From: Paracoccaceae bacterium
Lineage (GTDB): Bacteria > Pseudomonadota > Alphaproteobacteria > Rhodobacterales > Rhodobacteraceae
Direction of reading: 5' to 3'
Assembly (NCBI GenBank): GCA_002401045.1
Contig: NVSA01000040.1
Location: 7,758-14,021 of the forward strand
Length of the DNA: 6,264 bases
In this document: one piece after another, positions 6,196-6,264 of the stretch
How positions within the stretch are numbered: position 1 is the stretch's first letter
Layout: every line of letters begins with the position of its first letter
The notes under the pieces: generated by a model
Database searches by the model: none
What the model saw: the letters and a program-made list of their open reading frames with translations, nothing else
What the model was told of the DNA's origin: nothing
Position numbers and translations under genes: made by a program

Positions 6196-6264
6196 GACTG
6201 ACTTATGGCGGAGCCGTGAAAGATTGCCAAGATGCCCGTGGTGAATTTGAGCGATTGGCGTCAG
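6196..6264. other. Sequence upstream of cobA, no supported gene
   Basis: These 69 bases run to the window edge. On the minus strand a weak promoter-like pair can be seen: TTGGCA (6225-6230), 17 nt, CATAAG (6202-6207). It would place the start of transcription at or next to the A of the cobA ATG, giving a leaderless message, which would fit the lack of a Shine-Dalgarno. On the plus strand a GTG at 6216 opens a frame to the edge (VKDCQDARGEFERLAS), possibly the start of a divergent gene, but GGAG is only 2 nt from it. The minus strand also has a frame ending in TAA at 6203-6205. None is strong enough to call. Confidence 0.25.

Noticed and set aside
6216..6264. Divergent plus-strand gene starting at GTG 6216
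   Set aside because: Only 16 codons visible, no adequately spaced Shine-Dalgarno; kept as a possibility in the edge feature but not called.

Overview
The window looks like chromosomal sequence of an alphaproteobacterium, most likely a Rhodobacterales/Roseobacter-type organism of moderate GC. This is inferred from protein style: a CimA-type C-terminal domain, a squalene/phytoene-synthase-like protein of the NDUFAF6 type, and a cobA-cobB pair of the aerobic cobalamin route. Genes are densely packed with overlapping stop/start codons. There is no mobile element, RNA gene or CRISPR array, and no gap longer than about 70 bases.

Left edge (1-411, +): the 3' end of a probable citramalate synthase gene (cimA), covering its C-terminal allosteric domain. 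A 68-base gap follows (412-479). It holds two copies of the inverted repeat ATGTAAC-N6-GTTACAT, 34 bp apart. The first surrounds a TTGACG -35 element and the second covers the probable -10 and runs into the Shine-Dalgarno of the next gene. This is a compact repressor-controlled promoter.

Middle left (480-2855, +): a tight four-gene operon. It encodes a small four-helix membrane protein, a 67-residue XRE-type DNA-binding protein that is the obvious candidate for binding the twin operator, a membrane-anchored alpha/beta hydrolase, and a squalene/phytoene-synthase-fold protein that has lost the aspartate-rich catalytic motifs and resembles the complex I assembly factor NDUFAF6. Junctions are a TAATGATG stop/start (0-2 nt gap or 1-nt overlap), a 5-nt gap, and a 1-nt overlap.

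Right part (2852-6195, -): a convergent run transcribed leftwards, cobA (uroporphyrinogen-III C-methyltransferase), then cobB ((hydrogeno)cobyrinate a,c-diamide synthase), then a 12-helix MFS transporter. cobA and cobB overlap by ATGA and the transporter follows after 21 nt. CobA commits uroporphyrinogen III to the corrin path and CobB amidates the a and c side chains later in it. The transporter's substrate cannot be read from sequence. Its stop codon overlaps that of the plus-strand operon. The last 69 bases upstream of cobA hold no gene I can support.

The most interesting element is the twin-operator promoter together with the membrane-protein/XRE pair it appears to control, coupled to two further genes.
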